Origin: Balaenoptera acutorostrata
Lineage: Eukaryota > Chordata > Mammalia > Artiodactyla > Balaenopteridae
DNA: 64,000 nt
Assembly: GCF_949987535.1 (NCBI RefSeq)
Contig: NC_080080.1
Coordinates: 64,013,006-64,077,005, forward strand
Direction: 5' to 3'
The position numbers and the translations under genes were made by a program. This document shows, piece after piece, positions 24,581 to 35,657 of the stretch. Position 1 is the stretch's first letter, and every line of letters starts with the position of its first letter. A model generated the notes under the pieces. The model was not told where the DNA came from. It did not search any database and saw only the letters and a list, made by a program, of their open reading frames with translations.

Positions 24581-25950
24581 ATGTTTATTAATCACAAATT
24601 AATGTCTCACAATCTCCTTATCATCATGGAGACTTTCTACATTCTGAGTAATTTGTACTGTATAAACTCAAAACACTCACACTTTTTTTTTTTAAGTTGG
24701 AAAACAGTTTAATGATCACTCACCAAAATTCATAGAAGACTCTTAAATGTTTACAGGGACAGACTATTCCACTGCTCCTGTTGTCACCGTGTCCTTCACC
24801 ATAGAGTATTACAAGTCAAAAGTTTCTGGTTGTTTTGTTTACTTAAAACCAAATGTAAGAAACAACCTAAGTCATTGCAACTTCAGGCTTCAATGTGAAA
24901 CCATCAAACCACCTTGGAAAGGTTTTCTATCTGAAAGCAGCATTCTTGTCCAGAAGATGCTTAAGGCTCATCAACATTTCTTCTTCCAACTAACCAGTAA
25001 TAGTTAAATGCCTCAAAATGCCCTCATAGGTTCCAATATTTAGTCAAGGCAAGTATGAAACAGGTTGCATGCCTTCAGGGTGTAATGAATATCAGAGTTT
25101 TGAGAAAGACATTAAAGCATCATGGAATCCTTTGAAAACTGAGACACTAAAGCACTAAATAGGATTATTATTTTCTTTTTTAAAATGGTTCATATTTAAA
25201 GATTGGTCATTGTAAAATTTTAATAAAGAGACTAAAAACCAAAGTTTTCCAGATATCATGGGCCTTAAAACCTTATACATAGCACCAAATTAGTTAAGGA
25301 GTTGAGTTTTTAAATCTCAATTGAACTAAATTGAAAAGCAGCTCCATCGAGATTCATCGAGGTTAAACATAGGCAGCACCGGTTGGATGATTTTAGTTCA
25401 TCCTGACTGTTCTATCAAGTGGTCTCTAAAAGTTACTGAAGCCTACACAACAGAGAGCTGCAAAGAAACTTGCCCAAATGTCTTACCCAAATACTGCTGA
25501 CCATAATCCGTATACTTTTACTGGAAGTTCTGGTGAAATTCAATGGATATGCTTCATTGGCAAAAGCTAAAATGTAAAATCATGTAAAACTTATAAATAT
25601 TTGGCAGCCTTATATAGAAGGAAAATTCCATAATCTGGGTTCATTTGTAATTCTAGCCCTCTCGCACGTAGAATGGTAGACCAAGAGAGCCACCCAAATA
25701 AAACATGTAAACATACCCTGTGCTTTTCTCTGACTGGATGGGGAAAAATTAAGAATTAAACTTTTAAATCTATTTGTAGCGCCTTCTTCTTGTATGTCTT
25801 CCATTTATATTTTATTCAAATGAAACAATAAAATGTAGTCAATACTATCACAAAAAATTGGCAGGATGAAGAATCCAATACTAATAAAACTTAAGCCGTT
25901 AAGCTGAATCATCAATGTCATTAAAAAATAACTGAGTGTAATCAAACTTA
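24581..25950. other. unassigned intergenic DNA
   Basis: No recognisable repeat. An 86-codon frame at 24747-25007 has no domain I recognise and is treated as chance. Confidence 0.5.
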
Positions 25951-25967
25951 AAATATTCAAATGTTTT

Positions 25968-26007
25968 GTTTTAATTTTTATTGGAGTATAGTTGATTTAC
26001 AATGTTG
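25968..26007 (-). mobile_element. very short (about 40 bp) L1 3' end insertion with TSD
   Basis: TTGGAGTATAGTTGATTTAC and AATGTTG are the reversed L1 3' tip. TCAAATGTTTT occurs on both sides (25957-25967 and 26008-26018), an 11-base TSD. Confidence 0.75.
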
Positions 26008-26019
26008 TCAAATGTTTTT

Positions 26020-29000
26020 GATAAATAAAACATAACCAGTAAATGACTGTTTCTCCCATGATTTCAAGGTATAAAATTCACTTCTATTTCAATACATTCT
26101 TTGGCCATTATGGTCATATATGTATTTGTAAGAAAATTTCTATTACTATATTATAGAGATTTTTCTATTCATGTTCATGTCTACATATCTATTAACTCTT
26201 TTTTCCATTAACTTTTGAAGAACGTATGCATTGAGACCAAAATTCTCTTTACTTAAACCAAGCTCAACAACAAAAGAATAAGGAAAGAATAGTATATCTG
26301 TTCAGATAGATAATTTTATGGAATATTAATTTCTATTAAATTTAAGTTTTAAAGATTAACTTCAAGAATTTTCACATGTGCAGAAGTCATTTGTTTGCAT
26401 TTTTGAGGAAAAATTATTTTTGCTTTTAGTGCAAAAATTTTTAATCTTTTTTTAATTTCTATGAGATATGTTACATTGGAATTGTGAAAACTAATAATTG
26501 CATGGACTTTTTTTGAATTTGTCTGACATTTAAAAATACCTTTCTTAGGAATTTCACAACTAAAAATCTGCGTGGGGAGAGGGTCTCTAGTGCCCCAAAG
26601 ATTATCATGTAAATTCCAGTGTTTCTATAGCAGAACTCCTTAAGCAGTAGCTCTTAAATTCTTTTGATTATGATACACAGTAAGGAATCTCTTTTACATC
26701 ATGACCCAGTACACACATGCATACATATGGAAAAAAATGTTCCAGAAAACAATACTCCTTATTACATGGGAGGTACTCTATTTATTCTTCTGTTTTATTC
26801 TATACTGTTTCCTTTCTTTCTTTTTTAATGCCAATCATAATCAACTGAATTCATTTCACTATGCATTACTAAGTTGTTACTACTAGCTTGAAAATGCTGC
26901 TTGACACCTAAACTATGTCTTTCACTTCTTTTAACCTGTTTCTCTATCACTGTAAAATCTAAAACAGTGTGGTACTTACATAGATGCTAAATAAATGTGG
27001 GGGGGGGTGTGCGCACACGCCCGTGTGCATGTGCAGTTTTTTAAACAAACTTTCATGAAGCCTAAGACCAAATGATTAGAGTTACAGGTACAGACATGGT
27101 AAAAATTTGCTTTATTTAGGTTTGACTGATGATGCAATTAAACCCACTGCCATTGTTAAAACATTGTAGTCCTATGCCCACATGCAATAGGGCATCAGGA
27201 AATTACCGAAGGCAAGGTGCCAGTATCATTCATTTGAAAGCAGGATTATGTGACCCTAAGTTTCATCCACACTCTCAACAACATGGTCTTGAGACTGCTA
27301 TACAGTGAAACTGTATTGTGCACAAAAAAGATTAATTCTTTCTCCTCATCCATGTCACTCATTGTTCTGCAAAAGAAGAGAGGACATGAAATTAAGATTC
27401 CTGTCTTCTGTGCATTTAACCTACCTCTGACTTTGGATTCTTCACCGAGACATACTGGGGCCTTTACATATAAATTAGATACAGTACTTACAAGGCATAA
27501 CCAGGTTCCTGGACTTAAAAGTAAGATTGGTAGACACTGAGTTGCTCCATGTTCTAACTAAAGTATTATTGAAGCAGTGTCCATACTCACCAACATGCTT
27601 AAAAGCTTTGACCTACCTCTAAGTTGATCATCTGTAAATTGAGCACTGTGAACAGAAGATGCAACAGAAGTTCACAGGCTAAGAAAGAAGACAGATATGG
27701 TCAAAGGACACCCCACGGGGATGAAAAAAGAAGCAAATCCCAGCTAAAGCAATATCTGGGCCCCATGTGTGTGTTCTTTGCAGTTGATGCAACTTCAGGG
27801 ATTCTTCCACTTTGGGTTTCATGATTTTACTTCCTGACCTGACCCTCTTACCATGACAGCTCCCTCCAGTTTTGAGCATCCTTTGAATTCCCATTTCCAG
27901 ATGGAATTGGACTCTTCTGTCTTTTGGCTCTTCACCTGCAATACCACTCTTGGTCCCCAGCTCAGTTTAACTCCACCGATGTCTCAGTACCCTCTCTGAG
28001 TCATCACCTCATTACCCTTTTGTACTCAACCCTCCAGTCAATATCAATGCATATGTGTAAGTGTGTGGATAACAGAGTTAAGAATCAAATGCTTTAGAAA
28101 GAGAGGGAGGAATAATTAACTCTGCCTGGGGAAGTCAAAGAGTGCACTTAACCTGAACATTGAGGCTGAGAAGAAGAGGACCTATAAGAAGACGTACTGG
28201 AGGGACAACTACTAGAAGATTCTATCCAAAGTGGTTGATTACCTCACATCACTCAAGGCAAACATTCACATGAGGATTATACCAGAATTTGCTATGGAAA
28301 GAACAGAGTCATAGAAGAATGAGGGAGAAGAGGGAATGTACAAGAAGGAGAAAAAAATAGGCTTCAAAAAATATCCAATAGTGTGACCACCATTTGATGG
28401 TTCTACTTTCTTCAGGTACATCTCTCAGTAGATAAAGAGTTGTTTCACACTTAAAAGTATTCACAAATATATATGTCTTGTTGAATGACATTTGCCCCCA
28501 TTTAACTGCACTTAAGTGTTAATTGAGAGGTTTATAATAATTTTTAAATTATCGGTTATGGTAATATTTAGTGATCTGCTTTTTGTTGACAGGAGTTTAC
28601 TTTTTAATCAAACATATAATGTATTTTTTTATTTCCTAGATCAACATGAGACACTTGAACAGTCAAATACATGGAAATTTGTTTTTAATTTCTGCCCCAT
28701 ATTTTTTCTTTCCTTCGTACCAATAAAAAAGACCTAAAATAGTCCTTATCATCTTTCTTGGCTGTTCAGGACATTTTGATCCAGGATACTTTGCGTAGTT
28801 TATACACATTAAACAAAAATTGGGGGGCCAAGCTTTTTCATCTAAAATTCCCTGAGTCCTTTTATTCATCCCTTATGCCCATCATCCCTTGTCCCAAACT
28901 TAGCTCACACAGCAAAAAAATAGGGAAACAACGTGGCAAGGTTTCAAAGCCAGTAGTGGAGGAAGTGGAGAGCGGGAATTAAAAATAGGGTTTTTTCTCA

Positions 29001-29115
29001 CTTTTTGTCTAAGCCAGAAAGTTGCAGGTTTTCTTTTGTGATTCTGTCAGTCTCTTTACTAGAAAGGAACCATTACTTAAATTATTTAAATTATTTAGCC
29101 CCAACTAGAAAATCT
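26020..29115. other. unassigned intergenic DNA
   Basis: Three kilobases without a clear transposon. It holds a G-run plus GT/GC alternating tract at 26998-27035. Open frames at 27250-27540 and 28516-28737 have no recognisable domain. Confidence 0.5.
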
Positions 29116-29130
29116 AAAGATGGTCTACGT

Positions 29131-29625
29131 CAGGACTTCCCTGGTGGTCCAGTGATTGAGAGTCCCCCTTCCAGTGCAGGGGACGCAGGTTCTATCCCTG
29201 GCCAGGAACTAAGATCCCACATGCTGCAGGGCAAATAAGCCTGCAGGTCACAACTAGAGAGCCCGTGTTCCACAACTACAGCACCCACGGGCTCTGGAGC
29301 CCCAGCGTACCACAACTAGAGAGAAGCCCGCATGCCGCAGGTGGGACCCAATGCAGCCAAAAATAAATAAATAAATAAATACATATTAAATAAATATATT
29401 TATTTAATATATATATTATTTATTTATATTATATATTATTTATTTATATATATTATTTATATTATATATTATTTATTTATTTATTTAATATTATATATTA
29501 TATATTATAATAATATTAAATATATTATATTATATTATATATAATTTGTATTATATATTATTTATATATATTTATTTAATATATATAAATAAATATATAT
29601 ATATAAATAAAATTTTTTTTTAAAT
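29131..29625 (+). mobile_element. CHR-1-type SINE with an expanded AT-rich tail
   Basis: The tRNA head CAGGACTTCCCTGGTGGTCC and GGTTCTATCCCTGG, the body with AGAGAAGCCCGCATGCCGCA, and the end CAATGCAGCCAAAAATAAAT are clear. An AT-only stretch of about 265 bases follows. The TSD AAAGATGGTCTACGT (29116-29130) / AAAGATGGTCTATGT (29626-29640) encloses the SINE and its whole tail. Confidence 0.93.
29356..29625. repeat. AT-only SINE tail with self-complementary TATTTA units
   Basis: Runs of AAATAAAT, TTATTTATTT and ATATATTATA in both orientations, nearly free of G and C. It lies inside the TSD of the SINE and so grew from its poly(A) tail. Confidence 0.9.
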
Positions 29626-29640
29626 AAAGATGGTCTATGT

Positions 29641-32600
29641 GCTGTAATATAATTCTCATGGTTGTTAAAAATACTACCTTAGATGATGCAATTCTAAGAC
29701 ACTGCTGATTATATTAAATTTTCTCCCTATAAATTTAAAGTTCGTTTTAATATCATAATATTTTTGGTATGATAAAATAACACACATAGAGAGTGAGTGT
29801 AAAATACCTTCTGTATTAGTAAGAATAATGCTAACATCTGCAACAACAACAAAAAAAACCACCCAGAGGTTCATGTCTTAACCCTGTAGATGTTTCTTGC
29901 TAATATAAGTTCAGTGTGGGTGTCCTGATCAGCAGCAAATTTCCTCCAGCCTATGTAGATCCTTCTGTCTTTTGATTCTACCATTCTCTGAGTTTGACAT
30001 CTGTGTCTGTTCCAATGGGAGGAGAAAGTATGTGGGAAGGATCAGGGATGATTTGTAAGGGCCAAGTCTCTTTATGGCATAAATGACTTGGATTTGATAA
30101 TACCTAATTTCTACCTGCAGAAGAAATACCATGGTTAAAAAAAAAAAAAATTCCCTAAATCCCTTTTACTTCTATGATTCTAGGTCTTTTGGAAGTTTAT
30201 AGATTAATATTTAGCTAATTAGCATCCATATCATTTGTCTTGTTAATCTTGTCATTCGAGTATGGTTTAGAATAGATCCATATCCATATAATGTTGTTCT
30301 TTATTTAGTACACTGTTTTGTGTAATTTCACGATGTAAAGTCAATATTTGAATTTTATCTACAAATAAAATGTGCATAGTTGCATTTACTGCAAAACATT
30401 GAGTGGACTTCATTCAAGACTTAAAGACATAAATTAGTACTAGTATGCAATGATACATAAGCATGACATTTTGCTGGAAACAGATCACTCCATCCGGTAT
30501 TGCTTAGTGCTTTTTTAATAAGGTTATATTAAATTTTTGTAGTGAAACTTGAAACCAAATGAAACTTTCTTCTTGGGGTTTATTTCTAGAGGTTTGGGTT
30601 TGTCTGTAAACTCCAAATCCATGTGTGGTTCATAGAAAATGTTGGTAAGACTCAATCAACTTTTAGAAAACCTGGATAGAATTTCAAGCAATTAGGAACA
30701 AGAAGATGAATGTGCTTTGTTTACTTTAGACCAAATTCTGTGGCTTTGAATTTAGAATTGAACAATTGGAGTTTAAGTTCCATTCACAGGGAAAACATGA
30801 CTTCCTAGTGGAAAGACCTGGAGAAAACAATTTTTACTTTGGAAAAATATAAAAATTGTTCATGCATGGCTTCTGGAACAAAACATCGTGGTTCAAAAGA
30901 GGTTGCCTGAGAAGAATTTAAAGAAACTGTGTAATACAGTATGTTACTGTTGGTTGTTATTCTCACTACTGAAGTGAACTCCCAGAAGCCATAAGAGGTG
31001 TCAACACATATAATCTTCTTGGGCAAGAAAATGTTAACATAAGTCATATATTAATGAACAAAATTCAACAAGTTGCTTTTAAAATAAACAACAGAATGTT
31101 TTTAAAAGCAAACAGTTAGTTATCAGTGCATTGTCTGAATTCAGCTGATTGTATTCCAAATAATAATTCCTGGGAGGTAAATAAATGAAATCATTATCCT
31201 CATCGTTTCAGAGGCAGGAAATCTGCTACTTGGTGTTAAGGGTTGAATTCGTGTGTGCTATGTGATAATGTGAGCCTTACAACCTTACTGCTCAGACAAC
31301 AACTACCACCAAGACCTGGGTTGATTCACATGGTTGAAGAAAACTGTTATATTTGTGTGCTTATGATTTTCCTTTTGGCCTTTTATAGATTTTGATTGGA
31401 TAGCTTCATGGAAGAAGTGAATTTTCAAGAGATATAGCTAAAAATACTAGTAAACTGGAACACTAAGAGAAAAAATAACTTCTTCCAATTATATAGAGTG
31501 TGGAAAAGAGATACAGATTAAGAATGTCAGAGGATGTAGTTAAAAGGATGATTAAGCCCCAGACCTGGGGAAGATGAAGAGACAGACTTAGAAATGAGAA
31601 AACTTCTGTCACGGCTTGTATACGGTGTTGGATTCTCTTTTGCTAGAAAAACACATTTTTAAATTAAGGATGGAAATACTGTAAAAATTCAAAAACAGTC
31701 TATTAAATCTAAAATTTCTGAAATCAGTTCTACTCCTCAAAATTCAGCTGGATTTTTCTCTCCCAAGAGAAAAAAAATGAGATTTCTAGAGATAAGTTTT
31801 GGACTAACCTGGGCTACTATTTGAGTGGGATCCATTTGGAACAAGCTTGGGTCAATTCTAAAGTCAATGCAATCTGGTTTTCAAATAAACCTGGACTGAG
31901 TTAAAGGTTGGGATGAAAGCCAGCAGAAACCTGCAAACAGGTGAAATTTAACAAAACAAGCTAATTTGAATTGATTTTAAGATTTCTCCTGACCCAGTTC
32001 TGGAGGGACCAGCCAAAATATTGAATGGTTATTCTGGATTTGGATTTGTTTAAATAAGTTTGTATGCAAATACCCAGGGAAACAAAATGTCATGTTTTGT
32101 GAAACTTTGCTTAATTTGAAAGCCATAACCTGAAAAGATCCAGACTTAACCCAGGTTTGTAAACAGCACTGGAAAGTTTTAGATTTTGCAAGCTGATTGA
32201 TTTGTAAGCAAATTGAGGAAGAAGCTTATTTTTTTGTTTTGTTTTGTTTCTTTTATTTTTATTTAAATGTAATTCAGATTCCATTAATTCTAAGTTTTTA
32301 ATTCAATAACTGGGGGTGAAAACCTTAGAACTGCTGGAAAGAAGAGATTCCAAATAGAGAGTAATTCAAATAAAAGATAAACAGAATTAATAATCCAAAA
32401 TTCTCCACTTGGATAATTCAAACTCCTAAGCAGATACGTACAAAGAAGAAAAAGAAATAGAATTCTAAACAGAAAATATTTGTTACAATTTCATCTAGAT
32501 TACTGATGACAACAAAACTCCAGCCTGCCATTTTCTCCTCATTAATTATTTTTCTAAATAAGGTCCCAATCATTAGTATAATCATCTGAACCCAGCACTG

Positions 32601-33400
32601 ATGAAGAGAACTCAAAAGCAGTATTCACCTATAGAAAAAAGGATGATAGACTCGGGATTAATTCAAAGCATGTTACTCAACATTTTTTTAATTCTTAGGC
32701 AAAATCAGTAAACTCCAATTAAACTGTAAACTTACAGAGGACCAGTGACAGTATTTTCTATATCCTTTTTAAAGTACTCAAGATATCTAACAAGGTGTTA
32801 GCTAGAGAATAGGTCCTATTAGGACTTCATACTTTTAGAACATACCAAGTTCTATCCACTGAAAGGATCTAGAAAAAAATATATCATCCCAATAACAATA
32901 ACCAACCCTCACATCAATTTCCCATTAACAGGGATCAAGGCTCTTTGAAAAAAGAGCTGATTCCAAGTCTGGGGCAGGAAATGTAAAACATGTGCTTGAA
33001 GCATTTTATCATACCGTAAAGCAAGGGAGCTATCAAATTATATTATGCACATAATAACTCAGAAACCAACTTGAATAGACTTATAGTGGCCAAAGATAGA
33101 ACAATATGAACATTAGTAAGATAATAAAGGCAGTGAATTGAAACATATGTAATATGTTTAAATGCCTGCAAAATATTACCAAAAATCCCTCATTGTTCAT
33201 CTTTGGAGAATACTAGGAAACCAATCCACTATTTTGAAAACTGGAAAATAATAGAAAAGGACCAAGTCGTTAATGTACACTTCAGCATGGTAGCCAATAT
33301 TAGGACATGAAGGAAAAAGCAGAGGATAGAGATCTCAAAGATATGCAAGCTATATTGATTTAAACACAGAAGGTAAAGTAAAAAGTTCAACTCCTCTCCC
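29641..33400. other. repeat-poor intergenic DNA
   Basis: About 3.8 kb with no SINE, L1 or LTR that I recognise and no open frame over 81 codons. Words like CCTGGACTGAGTT (31891) and CCAGACTTAACCCAGG (32139) recur loosely at 31.8-32.2 kb and may be a decayed repeat. Confidence 0.5.
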
Positions 33401-33419
33401 TCATCTACCCCTTCACAAT

Positions 33420-33960
33420 TCCAATTCCCTCTCCAGATTCAACCACTATTAAGAGCTTTAGTGTTAAATTTTTTCATATGTGCTTACATATTTCTGTACA
33501 TAAATGGAATCACACATAGTAATACACATATACTAATCTTCAGTTTACTCTTGACGATCTTTCTACTTACTCTTTTAATTGCTACATAGTATTATGCATG
33601 TGCAATAATTTGTTTATTAATTCTCTTATTGATAATCAAGATGGTTTCCAGTTTTTATGTTCCAACTCTGCTACCATGCACATCCTTATTCATATGTCTC
33701 TGTATTCATATGCAATTGTTCTAATAAAATGGAGTCTTAAAGGTCAAATAATTGGGCCAGATGATACATGCAATTATAACAGCCTTATTTGGGTATAATT
33801 AATATAAATAAATATACAGTTTAATAATTTCTGACATATGAATTCATCACCACCCACAAACACACGCAAAAACTATCCATCACCCCCATGTTTTCTCAAG
33901 CCCCTTGGTAATACCTCTCTCTCACACCTTTCCCAATCCCCAAGCCATCACTATCTGCTT
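33420..33960 (-). mobile_element. probable old L1 3' region, antisense
   Basis: TAAATGGAATCACACATAGT, TTTGTTTATTAATTCTCTTA and GATGGTTTCCAGTTTTTATG are in the order expected for reversed L1 3' sequence. Highly decayed. Confidence 0.45.
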
Positions 33961-33961
33961 T

Positions 33962-34044
33962 CTGTCACTCGCCAAAGGAAATTGCACTGGACTGAGTTAA
34001 ACAAGCTAGGAAGACTTTATTCAAAACTATTGCAATAGAGGCAG
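33962..34044 (-). mobile_element. possible ERV-type LTR 3' end
   Basis: On the minus strand the block reads CTATTGCAATAGTTTTGAAT followed by AAAGTCTTCC and CCAGTGCAATTTC, like the R-U5 end of an LTR with its AATAAA. It is short and abuts the start of L1-B. Family uncertain. Confidence 0.35.
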
Positions 34045-34710
34045 GGGAGGACCTTCAAGATGGCGGAGGAGTAAGACATGCAAATCACCTTCCTCCCCAC
34101 AAATACATCAAAAATACATCTACATGTGGAACCGCTCCTACAGAACACCTACTGAATGCTGGCAGAAGAACTCAAACTTCCCAAAAGGCAAGAAATTCCC
34201 CCACGTACCTGGTTGTGTGGCTGACAGGGTCTTGGTGTTCCAGCCGGGTGTCAGGCATGAGCCTCTGAGGTGGGAGGGCCGAGTTCAGGACATTGGTCCA
34301 CCAGAGACCTCCCAGCCCTATGTAATATCAATCATCGAGAGCTCTCCCAGAGATCTCCGTCTCAGTGCTAGACCCAGCTCCACTCAACGAACAGCAAGCT
34401 CCAGTGCTGGACACCCAATGCCAAAAAAACTAGCAAGACGAGAACACAAGCCCACCCATTAGCAGAGAGGCTGCCTAAAATCATAATAAGTTCACAGACA
34501 CCCCAAAACACACCACAGAACGTGGTCCTGCCCACCAGAAAGATGAGATCCAGCCTCATCCACCAGAACACAGGCACCAATCCCCTCCACCAGGAAGCCT
34601 ACACAACCCACTGAACCAACCTTACCCACTGGAGGCAGACACCAAAAAGAATGGGAACTACGAAACTGCAGCCTGCAAAAAGGAGACCCCAAACATAGTA
34701 AGTTAAGCAA

Positions 34711-35599
34711 AATGAGAAGACAGAGATACCCAGCCAATGAAAGAGCAAGGTGATAACCCACCAGACCAAACAAATGAAGAGGAAATAGGTAGTCTACCTG
34801 AAAAAGAATTCAGAGTAATGATAGTAAAGATGATCCAAAATCTTGGAACTAGAATGGAGAAAATACAAGAAACATTTAACAAGGACCTAGAAGAACTAAA
34901 GAGAAAACAAACAATGATGAACAACAAAATAAATGAAATTAAAAACTCTCTAGAAGGAATCAATAGAAGAATAACTGAGGCAGAAGAATAGATAAGTGAC
35001 CTGGAAGATAAAATAGTGGCAATAACTACCACAGAGCAGAATAAAGAAAAAAGAATGAAAAGAATTGAGGACAGTTTCAGAGACCTCTAGGATAACATTA
35101 AACATACCAACGTTAGAATTATAGGAGTCCCAGAAGAAGAAGAGAAAAAGAAAGGGACTGAGAAAATATTTGAAGAGATTATAGTTGAAAACTTCCCTAA
35201 TATGGGAAAGGAAATGTCAAGTCCAGGAAGCACAGAGAGTCCCATACAGGATAAATCCAAGGAGAAACATGCCAAGACACATTTTAATCAAACTATCAAA
35301 AATTAAATACAAAGAAAAAATATTAAAAGCAGCAAGGGAAAAGCAACAAATAACATACAAGGGAATCCCCATAAGGTCAACAGCTCATCTTTCTGCAGAA
35401 AAATCTGCAAGCCAGAAGGGTGTGGCAGGACATATTAAAAGTGATGAAAGAGAAAAACCTACTACCAATATTACTCTACCCAGCAAGGATCTCATTCAGA
35501 TATGACGGAGAAACTAAAACCTTTACAGACAGGCAAAAGCTAAGAGAATTCAGCACCACCAAACCAGGATTGCAACAAATGCTAAAGGAACTTCTCTAG
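34711..35599 (+). pseudogene. L1-B ORF1, broken
   Basis: The expected start ATG (34711) runs into TGA within 14 codons; a shifted frame from 34737 is open for 84 codons (EEEIGSLPEKEFRVMIVKM) and stops at TAG 34989. Further stops and a two-base slip near 35215 follow, then an open piece 35185-35505 with the C-terminal domain motif TYKGIPIRSTAH. The coding order matches L1-A ORF1 but with more lesions. Confidence 0.88.
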
Positions 35600-35657
35600 A
35601 CAGGAAACACGAGAGAAGGAAAAGACCTACAATAACAAACCCAAAACAATTAGGAAA

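Noticed and set aside
24747..25007. 86-codon plus-strand frame
   Set aside because: No similarity recognised and no promoter or splice signals; treated as chance.
27250..27540. 96-codon plus-strand frame
   Set aside because: No recognisable domain, no splice context and no second supporting frame; chance is sufficient.
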